From NCBI GenBank assembly GCA_013180565.1, contig QBUN01000278.1, forward strand, positions 1-6,179: a stretch of DNA of 6,179 bases, written 5' to 3'. This document shows, piece after piece, positions 5,542 to 6,179 of the stretch. How positions within the stretch are numbered: position 1 is the stretch's first letter; each line of letters begins with the position of its first letter. The DNA is from Candidatus Methanophaga sp. GoMg3.2 (GTDB taxonomy: Archaea; Halobacteriota; Syntropharchaeia; Alkanophagales; Methanospirareceae). The translations under genes were made by a program, and so were the position numbers. The notes beneath the pieces are model-generated. The model ran no database searches, was not told where the DNA came from, and worked only from the letters and a program-made list of their open reading frames with translations.

Positions 5542-5672
5542 TAAAGATGAAAAGGGATAAAGAGCTTTATGAACAGCAGATAAAGATTGTGGATGCGCAG
5601 ATTGACAGGCGGGTTTATGATTTGTACGGGCTGACGGAGGAGGTTAAGGTGGTAGGAACCCCGCAAAAATAG
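5538..5672 (+). pseudogene. Duplicated 3' end of a methyltransferase gene, possible 44-codon reading frame
   Basis: From 5556 to 5636 this DNA matches the methyltransferase gene at 1330-1410 with 7 mismatches in 81 bases (about 91%). The match continues, after a 3-base deletion, to GGTGGTAGG near 5655. The encoded DKELYEQQIKIVDAQIDRR and VYDLYGLTEEVKVV follow the intact tail almost residue for residue. A complete short frame exists: ATG at 5538 (overlapping the phosphatase stop as ATGA) or at 5547, ending at the TAG at 5670-5672 after an unrelated VGTPQK. The upstream part of the methyltransferase is absent. I read it as a recombination relic. The intact frame and the mostly conservative differences leave open that a helical mini-protein is made from it. 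Confidence 0.8.
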
Positions 5673-5674
5673 TA

Positions 5675-5812
5675 TTAATCACTTTCAATCTCAGAAAGCT
5701 TACTATCTGTATCTTCTTCGTCTCTGGCAATTACAGTGCATAAAGCGGAAACTTTATATAGTTCATGGGCTAAAGTTAGAGTTGAGAGATTATGGAAATG
5801 GATTTGGGTAAT
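5675..5812 (-). pseudogene. Possible relic of the 3' end of a gene on the opposite strand
   Basis: On the reverse strand an open frame of about 45 codons ends at the TAA at 5677-5675. It reads, towards the end, LAHELYKVSALCTVIARD and then EEDTDSKLSEIESD before the stop. Composition and the acidic finish look like a natural protein C-terminus. There is no ATG, and upstream it collides with the start of the next + strand gene, so at most the last piece of a gene is left. It ends only two bases from the end of the methyltransferase-tail copy. A chance open frame is quite possible. Confidence 0.25.
5745..5760 (+). promoter_or_regulatory. Archaeal promoter (BRE plus TATA box) of the DUF4268-type gene
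   Basis: GCGGAAAC (5745-5752, BRE-like) runs into TTTATATA (5753-5760). Transcription would start near 5783, leaving a leader of about 9 bases before the ATG at 5792. This is the clearest promoter in the window. Confidence 0.65.
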
Positions 5813-6179
5813 TTAAAGAAGGTAAATATAAGAAAAAAATGGCCTGATGAGACTTCGGATTTTACCCCTTGGCTGGCAAGAGAGGAGAATATGGAAAAGC
5901 TAAGTTTAGCACTAGGACTCGAATTGCAAGTAGAAAACATAGAAGTATCGGTAGGGCCGTATTCAGCAGATATTTTAGCAAAGGATGTTGGTAGTGATAG
6001 GTATGTTGTTATAGAAAATCAACTTAGAAAAACTAATCATGATCATTTAGGAAAACTAATAACGTACGGATCTGTTTTGGATGCTTCAGCAAATGTCTGG
6101 ATTACGAGTGAATTTACAGAGGAACATAAAAAGGCGTTGGATTGGTTAAATGACCATACTTCCGATGAAATATCATTTT
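5792..6179 (+). CDS. DUF4268-type PD-(D/E)XK nuclease-fold protein, 3' end beyond window
   Basis: The first 129 codons of a gene that runs off the window. The visible part matches the well-known N-terminal module of DUF4268-type proteins: a W-x-D-E opening followed by DFTPWLAREENMEKL (23-37); EVSVGPYSADILAKD (51-65) with Asp60; YVVIENQLRKTNHDHLGKL (71-89) with Glu75 and Gln77; TYGSVLDA (91-98); NVWITSEFTEEHKKALDWLN (101-120). The D...E-x-Q pattern corresponds to a PD-(D/E)XK nuclease core with Gln in place of the usual Lys. Members of this family are widespread single genes in genomic islands; their role is not established, although a DNA-cutting or DNA-binding function in defence is often suspected. 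Start choice: ATG 5792, preceded by GAGAG at 5784-5788 and a good promoter. The second ATG at 5798 is an alternative. No stop occurs before the window end. Confidence 0.85.
   Translation, partial: MEMDLGNLKKVNIRKKWPDETSDFTPWLAREENMEKLSLALGLELQVENIEVSVGPYSADILAKDVGSDRYVVIENQLRKTNHDHLGKLITYGSVLDASANVWITSEFTEEHKKALDWLNDHTSDEISF

Noticed and set aside
1320..5672. The three tail copies as a CRISPR array, insertion sequence or phage attachment site
   Set aside because: The copies are far apart, unequal in length and coding; there are no transposase or integrase genes and no terminal inverted repeats. They are better explained as gene-end relics.

Overview
The window is most likely archaeal, and most like a methanogen-type euryarchaeote. 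DNA is AT-rich. TATA-box elements sit about 26 bp upstream of plausible transcription starts, for example TTTATATA at 5753-5760 behind a purine-rich BRE-like stretch. Ribosome binding sites are of the GGTGATG/GGTGG type. A decayed secretion signal resembles archaeal envelope-protein leaders. The lineage is inferred from these signs only.

The first 55 bases are pure C, which looks like padding or a contig-end artefact. It cuts into an Eco57I/TaqI-type (type IIG-like or PglX-like) adenine-N6 DNA methyltransferase just upstream of its catalytic NPPY motif (58-1446). One base after its stop comes a protein with a degenerate PD-(D/E)XK nuclease signature (1448-2545). Next, each with its own likely promoter, are a winged-helix protein with a helical, possibly HEPN-like C-terminal half (2652-3437) and a protein with an R-D-x3-H HEPN ribonuclease motif (3579-4775). 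A 277-bp gap holds a frameshifted signal-peptide fragment. Then come a CX5R dual-specificity-type phosphatase (5053 or 5068 to 5541), a 44-codon copy of the methyltransferase 3' end (5538-5672), and the first 129 codons of a DUF4268-type PD-(D/E)XK protein that runs off the window (from 5792). All genes are on the + strand.

The most striking structure is that the 3' end of the methyltransferase gene occurs three times: in the gene itself (about 1330-1446), as a shrunken relic at 2592-2662 just before the winged-helix gene, and as a copy about 91% identical over 81 bp at 5556-5636. Cargo genes lie between these copies. This suggests that methyltransferase genes, or their tails, were points of repeated recombination: either cargo genes were inserted or exchanged behind a methyltransferase, or a former tandem set of methyltransferase-plus-cargo units lost its methyltransferases. 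Together with the gene content (modification enzyme, two nuclease-fold proteins, one or two HEPN-like proteins, a phosphatase), this reads as an antiviral defence island that evolves as a cassette. No single gene set is proven to act together.
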